A model generated the notes under the pieces. That model was not told where the DNA came from, made no database searches, and saw only the letters and a program-made list of their open reading frames with translations. From Enterobacter cancerogenus (GTDB taxonomy: Bacteria > Pseudomonadota > Gammaproteobacteria > Enterobacterales > Enterobacteriaceae), in assembly GCA_000773965.1 (NCBI GenBank), contig JRUP01000018.1:124001-188000 (forward strand): a stretch of DNA of 64,000 bases, given 5' to 3'. A program made the position numbers and the translations under genes. Shown piece after piece: positions 1-8,456 of this stretch; position 1 is the first letter of the stretch, and each line of letters begins with the position of its first letter.

Positions 1-249
1 CTCTTTGAAGCTGGTGGAGAAACGCGGCACGGCTTCGAGGCTGATCTCGGACAGCTTCTGCACCCGGCCGGGTCCCGCGCTGCCGGCATAGCCACTCAGA
101 CGCTCGTTACGCGCTGCCGCAGGCGAGGCGGCAATACGCACCTCGGTGATGGTGTTCCACGCATTGCAGGCGCTGCATTGCCCCTGCCAGCGTGGATAAT
201 CTGCGCCGCACTCGTTACAAACGAAGGCGCGTTTTGCCGCTTTGGCCAA
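1..249 (-). CDS. radA: DNA repair protein RadA, N-terminal part (cut by window edge)
   Basis: RadA is a RecA-like ATPase that helps process recombination intermediates. Only its first 83 codons are present. The N-terminal zinc finger is visible as C-x2-C (CNEC) followed by C-x2-C (CSAC), with the typical YPRWQGQC stretch between, and then the NERLSGYAGS segment. The Walker motifs lie beyond the window. The likely start is TTG at 249, because it gives the usual MAKA-type N-terminus and has a GAGG ribosome site 7 nt upstream. The gene follows serB on the same strand with a 13-nt gap, the same order as in E. coli (serB-radA-nadR). Confidence 0.95.
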   Translation of the reverse strand, partial: MAKAAKRAFVCNECGADYPRWQGQCSACNAWNTITEVRIAASPAAARNERLSGYAGSAGPGRVQKLSEISLEAVPRFSTSFKE

Positions 250-262
250 ATCAAATCCTCAG

Positions 263-1240
263 TTAACGCTCTTCGTGAATCAGGCTGCCGGTCAGGATGC
301 AGAACACCCCCATCAGATCGGCATGACGGATAATGATCGACGCCTGCTCATTCACTTTTGGTTTAGCATGGTAAGCGATACCCAATCCCGCCGCCTTGAT
401 CATCGGCAGATCGTTGGCGCCATCGCCAATCGCAACCGTTTGTTCTGGCGCGATTTCATGACGTTCAGCGAGATTCTTTAAGGTATCTGCTTTAAATTGG
501 GCATCCACAATCTGCCCCAGCACTTCGCCCGTCAGCTTACCATCGCGCATTTCCAGCTCATTGGCGACGGCCGCAGCCAGATGCAATGTCTGACGCAAAT
601 GGTCGGCGTAGTAAGTGAAGCCGCCGGAGGCAATCGCCACCTGCCAGCCCAGCGCCTGCAGTTTATGCACCAGCGTGGTCAGGCCTGGCATCAGTGGCAG
701 CGTATCGCGTACCTGCTTAAGGATGTTGGCATCAGCGCCCGCCAGTTTTGCCACGCGCTCACGCAGGCTGGCTTTGAAGTCCAGTTCACCGCGCATCGCG
801 CGTTCGGTGACTTCTGACACCTGCTCGCCGCAGCCCGCCAGTTTGGCGATCTCATCGATGCATTCGATCTGAATCGCGGTGGAATCCATGTCCATCACCA
901 GCAATCCTGGGGTTTTCAGATGCGGGATCTTGCCAAGCGGCGCCACATCAAATCCCACATCGTGCGCCAGTTTGGTCGCACGGGGCGTCAGCGAACCGGC
1001 CAGACGAACCACCTGATACTCATCGACATTCCAGGCACTGACGATCACCATCGCCGCACCCAGCAGATGCTGATAATCGGTCAGTTTTTGTTTATCGAGT
1101 CCGCGCCCATACAGCAACCAGCCAGTCCGACCGGCACGGTAATCCAGCGGCATCACTTCATCACCGCTGAGAGAAAGGGGTAGACCCGGCCAGAGTGAAA
1201 CATCGGCGGGCAGATCGCACCAGGTAAGACGATTTGGCAT
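263..1240 (-). CDS. serB: phosphoserine phosphatase
   Basis: SerB hydrolyses O-phosphoserine to serine, the last step of serine biosynthesis, in the cytosol. The protein is 325 residues (E. coli 322). It has an N-terminal ACT-like regulatory half and a C-terminal HAD phosphatase half with the nucleophile motif DMDST, the IASGG motif and the GDGANDLPM metal site. The start chosen is ATG 1240 (MPNRLTWCDLP), preceded by AGGAG at the correct distance; an in-frame ATG 33 nt further upstream adds residues not found in the family. It is divergent from ytjB and upstream of radA, as in E. coli. Confidence 0.97.
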   Translation of the reverse strand: MPNRLTWCDLPADVSLWPGLPLSLSGDEVMPLDYRAGRTGWLLYGRGLDKQKLTDYQHLLGAAMVIVSAWNVDEYQVVRLAGSLTPRATKLAHDVGFDVAPLGKIPHLKTPGLLVMDMDSTAIQIECIDEIAKLAGCGEQVSEVTERAMRGELDFKASLRERVAKLAGADANILKQVRDTLPLMPGLTTLVHKLQALGWQVAIASGGFTYYADHLRQTLHLAAAVANELEMRDGKLTGEVLGQIVDAQFKADTLKNLAERHEIAPEQTVAIGDGANDLPMIKAAGLGIAYHAKPKVNEQASIIIRHADLMGVFCILTGSLIHEER

Positions 1241-1347
1241 TACAGCTCCTGTAGGGACAACAAAACCACGCAAGAGGCTACCTTGTCTGCGCGGGTTCTG
1301 GCAACATAATTGCCAGCCTTTCTGCTGTTACGTCACACGGGTTTCTG

Positions 1348-2025
1348 ATGGTTAAAACCGCACTGAAATTTCGCCTGCATCGCACGGTGATTGTTCTTAT
1401 CTCGCTGGCCCTGTTAGTGGTGCTGATGCAAGGGGCATCCTGGTTCAGTCTCGGCCATCAAATGGCACGCTCTGAGCAGGTGGAAGAACTCGCGCATACG
1501 CTGACGCGTCAGGTAGCGTTTAGCCTGAAACCGCTGATGGACAACAGCGACGATAACCGCACGCAAATCGAAGCCATCCTTAATCAGATGACCGACAACA
1601 GCCGCATTCTTGATGCCTCGGTATATGCCGACGACGGCAGCCTGGTGGCGCACAGCGGCGAAAGCATTAACGTGCGCGATCGTCTGGCGCTGGATGGTAA
1701 ACGTGCCGGCAGCTACTTCAACCATCAAATCGTGCAGCCGCTGGAAGGCAAAGAGGGACCGCAGGGCTTTCTGCGTGTGACGCTGGATACCCACGTGCTG
1801 GTCACCGAATCACGCCAGGTGGACAACACCACCAACATTCTGCGGTTGATGATGCTGCTCGCGCTGGCGATTGGCATCATCCTGACACGCACCCTGCTGC
1901 GCGACCGCCGTACCCGCTGGCAGCAATCACCGTTCCTGCTCACCGCCAGCCGCGCGGTAAAAGAGGATAAGGAACGTGAGGAAGAAAAAGCGGCCACCAA
2001 CTCAGAGAATGAAAAAAGCCTTTAA
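1348..2025 (+). CDS. ytjB: membrane protein YtjB/Smp
   Basis: YtjB (Smp) is a conserved enterobacterial inner-membrane protein of unknown molecular function, normally encoded divergently from serB. The 225-residue product has a cytoplasmic basic N-terminus, one membrane segment at about residues 13-32, a periplasmic domain of about 130 residues, and a second membrane segment at about 165-182. It ends in a charged tail. It matches E. coli YtjB over its length (LKFRLHR, DNTTNILRLM, TRWQQSPFLLTAS). Its stop overlaps the convergent yjjJ gene by 4 nt. Confidence 0.93.
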   Translation: MVKTALKFRLHRTVIVLISLALLVVLMQGASWFSLGHQMARSEQVEELAHTLTRQVAFSLKPLMDNSDDNRTQIEAILNQMTDNSRILDASVYADDGSLVAHSGESINVRDRLALDGKRAGSYFNHQIVQPLEGKEGPQGFLRVTLDTHVLVTESRQVDNTTNILRLMMLLALAIGIILTRTLLRDRRTRWQQSPFLLTASRAVKEDKEREEEKAATNSENEKSL

Positions 2026-3344
2026 GCCATTTTGCGGATGGTCTCATCCAGCGTATCCAACTGCTGCCATGCTTGCGTGGCGATACGCTGGAAGTTGGCG
2101 CTGAACGTTTCGTCATCCGCAATCGCCTGCCAGTAGGTTTTCGCCATAGTGCTGGCAGCACGCCACACCTCACCTGGTAATGAAAAATCCAGCGTTAATG
2201 ACAGTTCATCACGCATATGCCCCTGCGCGTTCGGTGCCAGTGCCATAGGCAGCATGTCGTAGGCTGGCGTCAGACTGAATTTTTCCTGGTCGGTGAAGAA
2301 AGACAAATTCCCTGCGTGCATATCACTGTTACCAATCAGGCGACCAAATGCCCATTGCAAGGTGCCACGCTGTAGGGTGACATCATCAATGCGCTGCTGA
2401 TGGTGCAGTTCACGCAGCGCGGCAGGCCAGTGTTGTTGATGACCAACAAACTCTGCGCTGACGGCCTCAAGTGAACTCATCTCACGTCGACCACGCTCAC
2501 CGATGCGATCAAAACGCTGCACTTCGAGAAATAACTGCTCTGCACCTTCAATCAACTGGCTCTGCGCCGCGGCCACGCCTGTAGCATGCAAATGCTTTAA
2601 TGCCAGATGTTCCGCACGTAGCAAATCGCGCCAGCGCTGCGCATTATCACTGTGGCGCGCCACAGTGAATTTCACCAGACAGTGACGATCGCCATTGTCT
2701 GTCGCGGCATAACAGAGGAATTTAGGTTGCTCGCCCCCCGCTGATGACCCGGGCTCATCCCCACTCAGCGCATGATGTGCTCGCTGCGGATACGTTAACG
2801 TTTTCTCTTTTTCGCTGATGGCGTGCGGTGCTTCCTGCTCTAACCAACGCTGATAGGTGTGTTCACCGATGATGAACGCGCCCGGCATATCGACACCACC
2901 GCTTGCCAACGCCATTAAGCACTGATCATCACTCCACAGGCGAATGTCATCATTCAATCCTAATGGGTGGGCATTCTCTCTCCCCCACTGACGACCGATA
3001 AAGCCCTGCGGGCGCATATCCTGTAAAAACCACGGCAACCCTTCGAAAAAGTGGCCTCGGCCCTGCTCATCCTGATGCAGGCAACTGCCCTGCGGCCAGG
3101 TGGGTAACAAAGCACCCGCGGGCTGCGCCTGGCCTTGTGCAGAAATGCGATACAGTGGGAAGCGGCTTTCGCCGCGAATCGGACGGAGCAAGGCATAACG
3201 CGTCGCGCGGGCTTTGCCCCATTTCACGATTTGGGGCTGTTGTCGTAATTGCCGCGACAACGTCGCCTGACTAATGCCAGAGCGTTGCAGTAAATCGGCT
3301 GCACTGAGCGGTCCCGCTAGCAGCAAACTTTGCAGATCGGCCAT
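2022..3344 (-). CDS. yjjJ: HipA-like kinase-fold protein YjjJ (HipH)
   Basis: This is a 440-residue HipA-family protein of the YjjJ type. A helix-turn-helix-like N-terminus (about 8-35, LLQRSGISQATLSRQL) replaces the separate HipB antitoxin. The kinase-like core shows a glycine-rich loop (SSAGGEQPKF), the catalytic loop GNSDMHAGN and the metal-binding segment PAYDMLP, so the active residues appear intact. No hipB-like gene is next to it. In E. coli YjjJ has been reported as toxic when overexpressed; the target is not deducible here. It lies downstream of yjjG, from which it is separated by a terminator. Confidence 0.88.
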   Translation of the reverse strand: MADLQSLLLAGPLSAADLLQRSGISQATLSRQLRQQPQIVKWGKARATRYALLRPIRGESRFPLYRISAQGQAQPAGALLPTWPQGSCLHQDEQGRGHFFEGLPWFLQDMRPQGFIGRQWGRENAHPLGLNDDIRLWSDDQCLMALASGGVDMPGAFIIGEHTYQRWLEQEAPHAISEKEKTLTYPQRAHHALSGDEPGSSAGGEQPKFLCYAATDNGDRHCLVKFTVARHSDNAQRWRDLLRAEHLALKHLHATGVAAAQSQLIEGAEQLFLEVQRFDRIGERGRREMSSLEAVSAEFVGHQQHWPAALRELHHQQRIDDVTLQRGTLQWAFGRLIGNSDMHAGNLSFFTDQEKFSLTPAYDMLPMALAPNAQGHMRDELSLTLDFSLPGEVWRAASTMAKTYWQAIADDETFSANFQRIATQAWQQLDTLDETIRKMA

Positions 3345-3410
3345 TGTCGTTCACCCTATCAGCGTCTGATGAATAGATTCGTGAATAGATTTATGCATAG
3401 ATTTTATAAT

Positions 3411-3432
3411 AAAAAAAGCCCGCACAGCGGGC
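3411..3432 (-). terminator. Rho-independent terminator after yjjG
   Basis: A 6-bp GC stem (GCCCGC/GCGGGC, loop ACA) is followed on the minus strand by seven T residues. It lies 41 nt past the yjjG stop and before the yjjJ start, so it closes the holD-rimI-yjjG transcript. Confidence 0.85.
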
Positions 3433-3472
3433 TTCTTCGAATCATCACAACGTTAACGGTGAATAGATACTT

Positions 3473-4156
3473 TTAGCGTTCTGTCAGCAACGCCTGCAGT
3501 TCTGCCAGCGTCTTCACCTGCCAGGTCGGTTTAATATGTTCCGGTAGTGGGCGAGTACCATGATCAATCCAGCAGGTTTTCACTCCCGCATTCATGCCGC
3601 CCAGAATGTCAGATTCAGGCGTATCACCGACCATCAACACGCGGCTGCGATCCGGGTTGCCAAGCAACGCTAGCGTGTGGTCGAAAATTGCCACATCCGG
3701 CTTCGGTACGCCGACCTGCTCAGAAATCACCAGCTCATCGAAGAACTCGCGGAATCCAGTGCGTTCCAGACGCGCCTGCTGCAAAGCGGTAAAACCGTTG
3801 GTGATGATGGCGATCTTCACTTTGCCTTTCAACGCATTCAACAGCTCGGCGGCGCCTTCCAGCGGCAGGCAGATCTCCGCCATCGCACTGAGAAAATCGC
3901 TGTTCAGCACTTCGGGCGCGACGCTGAGTTTCTCACCCCATAAGGTGAAACGACGTGTTTGCAACTGCAACGCCGAAATGGTGCCGTTTTGATAATCGAC
4001 CCACAGCGGTTTGTTGATCGCCTGATAATCGGCGTAATCCTGATCGCTGAAGTGCACGTCATAGCTGGCAAACATGCGCTGTAAACCGGCGTAAGCGTCA
4101 AAATGAAAAAGTGTGTCATCCGCATCAAACAGGATGCAGTCCCAGTCGTTTAACAT
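3473..4156 (-). CDS. yjjG: pyrimidine 5'-nucleotidase YjjG
   Basis: YjjG is a HAD-family phosphatase that in E. coli dephosphorylates dUMP, dTMP and non-canonical pyrimidine monophosphates (a house-cleaning role). The 227-residue protein has the nucleophile motif DADDT near residue 11, the ITNGF motif at about 115 and the metal site [11 protein letters not shown] near 175. The length matches E. coli (225). It is the last gene of the holD-rimI-yjjG group, with 11 nt between the rimI stop and its ATG. Confidence 0.95.
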   Translation of the reverse strand: MLNDWDCILFDADDTLFHFDAYAGLQRMFASYDVHFSDQDYADYQAINKPLWVDYQNGTISALQLQTRRFTLWGEKLSVAPEVLNSDFLSAMAEICLPLEGAAELLNALKGKVKIAIITNGFTALQQARLERTGFREFFDELVISEQVGVPKPDVAIFDHTLALLGNPDRSRVLMVGDTPESDILGGMNAGVKTCWIDHGTRPLPEHIKPTWQVKTLAELQALLTER

Positions 4157-4167
4157 AGTGTCCCTTT

Positions 4168-4608
4168 TTAGAGAGTGAGCGCCATGATAATGGCATCTTC
4201 ACGGCCGTTGGCGGTGGGATAGTAGTTGGGGCGTACGCTGACCTGATGGAAATCCAGTTGCTCATACAACGCAATCGCCGGGTGATTCGAGGCTCGCACC
4301 TCTAGCCACAGCGTCAGCACTTCGCGCTTTTCCAGTTCAGCAATCAAATGCTGCAGCAGCTGGCGCGCAAAGCCGCGGCGCTGGAAATCCGGATCGACCG
4401 CAATGTTGAACAGCGAGGCCTCATCCAGTACCACTTGCGTAATGGCAAATCCGGCCAGTTTACCCTCGGCTTCCAGACGATAATTCACAAAACGTTCGCC
4501 CTGGTTGCTGGCAAACGTCTGCTCGCTCCACGGAAAAGCGTGGCTGCGACGTTCAATGGCCAGCAGCTGCGGCTGGTCTTCAGGGGTGACTAAAGAGATG
4601 GCTGTCAT
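4168..4608 (-). CDS. rimI: ribosomal protein bS18-alanine N-acetyltransferase RimI
   Basis: RimI is a GNAT enzyme that acetylates the N-terminal alanine of ribosomal protein S18. The 146-residue product shows the conserved [14 protein letters not shown] region, the acetyl-CoA loop [10 protein letters not shown] and the C-terminal NYYP motif. The start is ATG 4608 (MTAISLV), which fits the family length. The gene overlaps the end of holD by 29 nt in another frame, indicating translational coupling. Confidence 0.95.
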   Translation of the reverse strand: MTAISLVTPEDQPQLLAIERRSHAFPWSEQTFASNQGERFVNYRLEAEGKLAGFAITQVVLDEASLFNIAVDPDFQRRGFARQLLQHLIAELEKREVLTLWLEVRASNHPAIALYEQLDFHQVSVRPNYYPTANGREDAIIMALTL

Positions 4609-4990
4609 GGTTACACATCTGTTGCCACAGGGCGCGTTTTGCCGCACCACTGCTGATTAATTCGTTGAAAACGGCGGTGGAAAAGGTGATGCCGTTAAAG
4701 GTGTATTCGCTCTCGACGCCCAGCAACCAACCGGCACAATCCAACTGCTCAGGCAGCATCGGCAGCTGTTCCGGCGTCAGCGTCATCACCTGCGAAGGCT
4801 GAATATTCAGGGCATGCAGGACATCGCGAATTAAGGGTTCCTGCAGCGCGGGAGCATGTTCCGCTACCATCACCAGGCGGGTGTCCGGGGCCAGCGTCAC
4901 GGCAATTTCACCCTGCAGCACGCGCGGACGCCGCAATTGATACTGCGTAATCCCCATTTGCTGTAGAAGCCAGTCTCGCCTTGTGCTCAT
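4580..4990 (-). CDS. holD: DNA polymerase III psi subunit
   Basis: HolD (psi) links the clamp-loader complex to chi (HolC) and single-strand-binding protein. The 136-residue protein (E. coli 137) begins STRRDWLLQQMGITQYQLRRP, the conserved N-terminus used for chi/clamp-loader contact, and carries the RLVMV and LTPEQLPMLP segments. ATG 4990 was chosen over an upstream ATG at 5062, because the latter lies inside the promoter region shared with divergent rsmC. Confidence 0.93.
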   Translation of the reverse strand: MSTRRDWLLQQMGITQYQLRRPRVLQGEIAVTLAPDTRLVMVAEHAPALQEPLIRDVLHALNIQPSQVMTLTPEQLPMLPEQLDCAGWLLGVESEYTFNGITFSTAVFNELISSGAAKRALWQQMCNHDSHLFSHP

Positions 4991-5096
4991 GCTATTACCC
5001 GTTATGCTGCCAGAATGCGACGCTATGCTAGCAAACCCATCGAACATGCGCCAACAAAGCACTATAATCCCCGCTCTGATTTAACAGGAGCGTTCC

Positions 5097-6131
5097 ATGT
5101 CTGCTTTTACCCCGGCCAGCGAAGTCATTCTGCGCCACAGTGATGAATTTACCGCCCGCCATGTTTTGTTTGCTGGCGACCTGCAGGATGACCTGCCCGC
5201 CCAGCTGGAAACCGCATCATCGCGCGTGCACACCCAGCAGTACCATCACTGGCAGAACCTGAGCCGTCGCCTCGGTGAACGTGCGGTTTACAGCATGGTG
5301 GCCACTGCCGCCGATGTTGAAGGCTGCGATACGCTGGTTTATTTCTGGACGAAGAACAAGCCAGAAGCGCAGTTCCAGCTGCAAAACCTGCTGTCGCTGA
5401 TGCCGGTCGGCTGCGATATCTTTGTGGTCGGTGAAAACCGCAGTGGCGTGCGCAGTGCGGAAGGCATGCTGGAAGACTGGACGAAACTGGAAAAAGTCGA
5501 CAGTGCACGTCGTTGCGGTCTCTATCATGGTCGTCTGGATACACAGCCAACCTTTGATGCCAGCAGCTACGGCAATACTTACATGATCGAGCACCTCACC
5601 ATCCACACGCTGCCGGGTGTATTCAGCCGCGATGGTCTGGATATCGGCAGCGATCTGCTGCTCTCCACGCTGGAGCCGCACTTCCGTGGCAAAGTGCTGG
5701 ATATCGGCTGTGGCAGCGGCGTGCTGGCCACCGTGATGGCGCAAATCTCTCCACGCATCCGTTTGTGGCTGTGTGATGTACACGCCGCAGCGATTGAAGC
5801 CAGTAAACTGACGCTGGCCGCCAACGAACTGGAAGGGGAAGTGTTTGCCAGTAACGTCTTCTCGGATGTCACCGGCCGCTTCGATATGATCATCTCCAAT
5901 CCACCGTTCCATGATGGCCTGCAAACCAGCCTCGATGCGGCCAACACGCTGATTCGTGGTGCGCTGAAGCATCTGAACAGCGGCGGTGAACTGCGTATTG
6001 TCGCCAACGCCTTCCTGCCTTATCCGCAGATTCTGGATGAGACCTTCGGCAACCACGAAGTGCTGGCGCAGACTGGACGCTTTAAGGTGTACCGTGCGGT
6101 GTACGGTCGCGGTGCTAAAACGCGTAAATAA
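5097..6131 (+). CDS. rsmC: 16S rRNA (guanine1207-N2)-methyltransferase RsmC
   Basis: RsmC methylates N2 of G1207 in 16S rRNA within the 30S subunit, using S-adenosylmethionine. The 344-residue protein has the two-domain layout of the family. A degenerate methyltransferase-like N-terminal half is followed by a catalytic half with the SAM loop [12 protein letters not shown] (about 200-211) and the catalytic NPPFHDG motif (about 268). A GGAG ribosome site precedes ATG 5097. It is divergent from holD. Confidence 0.97.
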   Translation: MSAFTPASEVILRHSDEFTARHVLFAGDLQDDLPAQLETASSRVHTQQYHHWQNLSRRLGERAVYSMVATAADVEGCDTLVYFWTKNKPEAQFQLQNLLSLMPVGCDIFVVGENRSGVRSAEGMLEDWTKLEKVDSARRCGLYHGRLDTQPTFDASSYGNTYMIEHLTIHTLPGVFSRDGLDIGSDLLLSTLEPHFRGKVLDIGCGSGVLATVMAQISPRIRLWLCDVHAAAIEASKLTLAANELEGEVFASNVFSDVTGRFDMIISNPPFHDGLQTSLDAANTLIRGALKHLNSGGELRIVANAFLPYPQILDETFGNHEVLAQTGRFKVYRAVYGRGAKTRK

Positions 6132-6202
6132 CGCATTTTGATCTTCATGACGGTGAAAATGTTGTTTTTTGCAGCAATCGTTTCATCGTCGTGAAATATG
6201 TA

Positions 6203-6230
6203 TTGACGCAAAGAGTAAAATCTCTAGAAT
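6203..6230 (+). promoter_or_regulatory. promoter of the tRNA-Leu operon
   Basis: TTGACG (-35) and TAGAAT (-10) are separated by 16 bp and followed by a GC-rich discriminator (GCGCC), as expected for a stringently controlled stable-RNA promoter. It lies about 40 nt before the first tRNA. Confidence 0.8.
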
Positions 6231-6272
6231 GCGCCTCCGTGGTTAGCAATACTTTAGAGTGTTGCAGGGTAC

Positions 6273-6359
6273 GCGACGGTGGCGGAATTGGTAGACGCGC
6301 TAGCTTCAGGTGTTAGTGTCCTTACGGACGTGAGGGTTCAAGTCCCTCCCCTCGCACCA
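6273..6359 (+). tRNA. leuQ: tRNA-Leu (CAG), copy 1
   Basis: An 87-nt class II tRNA with encoded CCA, a long variable arm and anticodon CAG in the loop CTTCAGGT. It corresponds to the first of the E. coli leuQPV genes. The acceptor stem has a C5-C68 mismatch. The T arm is GAGGG/CCCTC around TTCAAGT. Confidence 0.97.
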
Positions 6360-6389
6360 ATAATCACAAAGTTTATATCATAGCACTGA

Positions 6390-6476
6390 GCGATGGTGGC
6401 GGAATTGGTAGACGCGCTAGCTTCAGGTGTTAGTGTTCTTACGGACGTGAGGGTTCAAGTCCCTCCCTTCGCACCA
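6390..6476 (+). tRNA. leuP: tRNA-Leu (CAG), copy 2
   Basis: Second 87-nt copy, identical in the body to copy 3. It differs from copy 1 in the acceptor stem (position 5 T, position 68 T) and by one base of the variable arm (GTTCTT instead of GTCCTT). Anticodon CAG and encoded CCA are present. Confidence 0.97.
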
Positions 6477-6511
6477 ATGCGATGATATAAACCAAAAAAA
6501 GACAACACAAT

Positions 6512-6598
6512 GCGATGGTGGCGGAATTGGTAGACGCGCTAGCTTCAGGTGTTAGTGTTCTTACGGACGTGAGGGTTCAAGTCCCTCCCTTCGCACCA
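6512..6598 (+). tRNA. leuV: tRNA-Leu (CAG), copy 3
   Basis: Third 87-nt copy, same sequence as copy 2, with anticodon CAG and encoded CCA. The three genes are spaced 30-35 nt apart and share one promoter. Confidence 0.97.
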
Positions 6599-6653
6599 CG
6601 TTGTCTTACTTTCCTGGCAGTAAATTCCCAATGTTGAATTAAACCAAAAAAAT

Positions 6654-6674
6654 CACGCGCTAAGCGTGTTTTGT
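6654..6674 (+). terminator. terminator after the tRNA-Leu cluster
   Basis: A 5-bp stem CACGC/GCGTG with loop GCTAA, preceded by an A-run and followed by TTTTG. It sits about 55 nt beyond the third tRNA. The U-tract is short, so it is a moderate terminator. Confidence 0.6.
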
Positions 6675-6698
6675 CGTTTCTGCCGTTCGAAAACGGCA

Positions 6699-6983
6699 TC
6701 AAATAATGTGGAAGTTCACCGTAACGGCCGCAGCGCCCCCGGCCAATGCCAGGCAAGAAGGCAGCAGCAGATAGTGACGCAGACGATGATGGAACAGCAT
6801 CACTACCGTCAGCAACAGTGCCACAATCATCACCACGCGCCACTGGCTGAAACTCGGCTCCCACAGCGCGAAAATCGGTAAAGCCGCACAGGGCAATAAA
6901 ACTCCCCAACCGCTGTCTAGCCGCTTACCCATCATCCAGCTCACGCCCCATAAGCCGCAGGCAGCCATCATCGCCATGATCAT
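6699..6983 (-). CDS. small inner-membrane protein, DUF1435-like (YjjZ position)
   Basis: A 94-residue, strongly hydrophobic protein with about three predicted membrane segments (roughly 1-18, 26-44, 48-66) and a hydrophobic C-terminal stretch. Its position between the tRNA-Leu cluster and fhuF is that of E. coli yjjZ (DUF1435), so it is tentatively assigned to that family; function is unknown. The ATG at 6983 has GAGGG 7 nt upstream. A Fur-box-like palindrome lies just upstream, suggesting iron control. An ATG at codon 3 is an alternative start. Confidence 0.6.
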   Translation of the reverse strand: MIMAMMAACGLWGVSWMMGKRLDSGWGVLLPCAALPIFALWEPSFSQWRVVMIVALLLTVVMLFHHRLRHYLLLPSCLALAGGAAAVTVNFHII

Positions 6984-6999
6984 CGCGCAACCCTCAAAT

Positions 7000-7018
7000 G
7001 ATAAATATTCGTATTATC
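7000..7018 (-). promoter_or_regulatory. candidate Fur box upstream of the DUF1435-like gene
   Basis: The 19-bp site matches the Fur consensus (GATAATGATAATCATTATC) at 14 of 19 positions by hand alignment and is an imperfect palindrome with GATAAT/ATTTATC ends. It sits 17 bp upstream of the start codon at 6983, in promoter position. Confidence 0.5.
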
Positions 7019-7212
7019 ATATGACAATATTTCTCATCTTGCAGCGAATTTTTTATTGCGGGACGCGTTGGATGACAGATTTACTGGAAAATGCTAAATT
7101 GCCGCCGATAACTATTTCGATAACACGTCAATAACGTGCTCACTATCCGATTTGCGGGAGTATTTCCCACGGGTAGCGCTTTGATATTTCAGGGCTGTGA
7201 AGAGTAATAATA

Positions 7213-8307
7213 ATGAAATTACAATCTTATGATGAGTTGAAACACAGCAAATATCGGCTTTCGCTGATGCTCTTTTTGTTTTTAAATGTCGCCGTTTCGC
7301 TTTTTTGCCTGTTACCTTTTTTAGGCACAGATAGCCCGGTAAGCTCGCTGCCAGTAGGGATTGTCGCGGCTTTCAGCCTGACATTACTGACCGTTTGTCT
7401 GATGATGCCAAAACGGAAATTACCGCTATTAAATCCTGTTGCCATGATATTAGGTGCGCTCTGGGCATGGCACATTAACCACAGGTATCATCAGGTTTTT
7501 TATTTTGATGGCAGTTTTTTAATAATCAGCTTGTTAAGCGTATTTTTTGTCAGTGCCATTGCGCTCAGTGATTATTTGATCGCATTTTGTTTACACATTA
7601 CGCCCCCCGTATTAACCGTATTGTTATTAGATGATGGTCAGCATTTAATGATGATCATTTTTACGATCACGCTGCCGTTGATTGGTTTCTCGCTGCATCA
7701 TTTAATGCGCCGCCGTTTTGATACTTTTACCCGACGACTGGTAAGCCAGCTGTATGAGGAAAAAGAGAGTTTTAGCGATTTGAGTATGCTGGATCCGCTC
7801 ACTGGTTTGTATAACCGCCGTGGCCTGAAAAATCGCCTCGACACCATCCTGGAAAACCACGCGGGCAGTCATTACGTACTGCTACTGGATATTGACCACT
7901 TTAAAGCCTATAACGACAACTACGGTCATGCGATGGGCGATCAGGCGCTGGCGCGGGTGTCAGTTGCCATTCGTGATGCCGTACGTTCACGCGATGTGGT
8001 AACACGGTATGGCGGTGAAGAGTTTCTGGTGCTGATGACCAACGTTAACGCATCGATTGCGATGAAGCTGGCGGAGCGCATTCGTCAGTACGTAGTGGAC
8101 CTCGAAATCCCGCATCGCTTTAATGAAAAGGTCTCCACCCATGTCACCATCAGTGCCGGGATCGCGCCTATTTTTGGCGATGAGTTTGACCAGGCGGTGG
8201 CAAATGCTGACCGCGCATTATACGTCGCGAAAAATCAGGGGCGTAACACCATACTCGCCTGGGAAGATTTGCCGAGGCTGACGCAAGTCAGTAATGACCT
8301 GATGTAA
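7213..8307 (+). CDS. membrane-bound diguanylate cyclase (GGDEF)
   Basis: Predicted to make cyclic di-GMP from two GTP. The 364-residue protein has an N-terminal membrane sensor of about 165 residues with roughly six hydrophobic segments. The GGDEF domain (about 190-350) starts with DPLTGLYNRRGL. The catalytic motif is GGEEF, in the active form. An inhibitory site RSRD (RxxD) lies exactly five residues before GGEEF, so product feedback is expected. The gene stands alone and is AT-richer at its 5' end than its neighbours. It separates the DUF1435-like gene from fhuF, which are adjacent in E. coli. Confidence 0.9.
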   Translation: MKLQSYDELKHSKYRLSLMLFLFLNVAVSLFCLLPFLGTDSPVSSLPVGIVAAFSLTLLTVCLMMPKRKLPLLNPVAMILGALWAWHINHRYHQVFYFDGSFLIISLLSVFFVSAIALSDYLIAFCLHITPPVLTVLLLDDGQHLMMIIFTITLPLIGFSLHHLMRRRFDTFTRRLVSQLYEEKESFSDLSMLDPLTGLYNRRGLKNRLDTILENHAGSHYVLLLDIDHFKAYNDNYGHAMGDQALARVSVAIRDAVRSRDVVTRYGGEEFLVLMTNVNASIAMKLAERIRQYVVDLEIPHRFNEKVSTHVTISAGIAPIFGDEFDQAVANADRALYVAKNQGRNTILAWEDLPRLTQVSNDLM

Positions 8308-8406
8308 TCGGTAGATGAGCGAAGCCATTTATCACGGAGCGGCATCGGATCCTGATAAGTGGCGCCATCCCCCTTCTTCGCTTGATGACATCTTGTTCGC
8401 ATTGAC

Positions 8407-8425
8407 AGTAACGATTATCATTTGT
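8407..8425 (+). promoter_or_regulatory. candidate Fur box upstream of fhuF
   Basis: The core GATTATCATT, within a 19-bp window matching the Fur consensus at about 12 of 19 positions, lies 32 bp before the fhuF start. fhuF is a classical Fur-repressed gene in E. coli. Confidence 0.45.
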
Positions 8426-8456
8426 CTCACGATTCCCGTTATCACTCAGGACCGGC

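Noticed and set aside
5217-6056. 279-codon open frame antisense to rsmC
   Set aside because: The sense frame is a full-length RsmC with SAM and NPPF motifs.
6273-6598. Triplicate near-identical 87-bp units as a mobile repeat
   Set aside because: They are a standard tRNA-Leu gene cluster (leuQPV type) with promoter and terminator.
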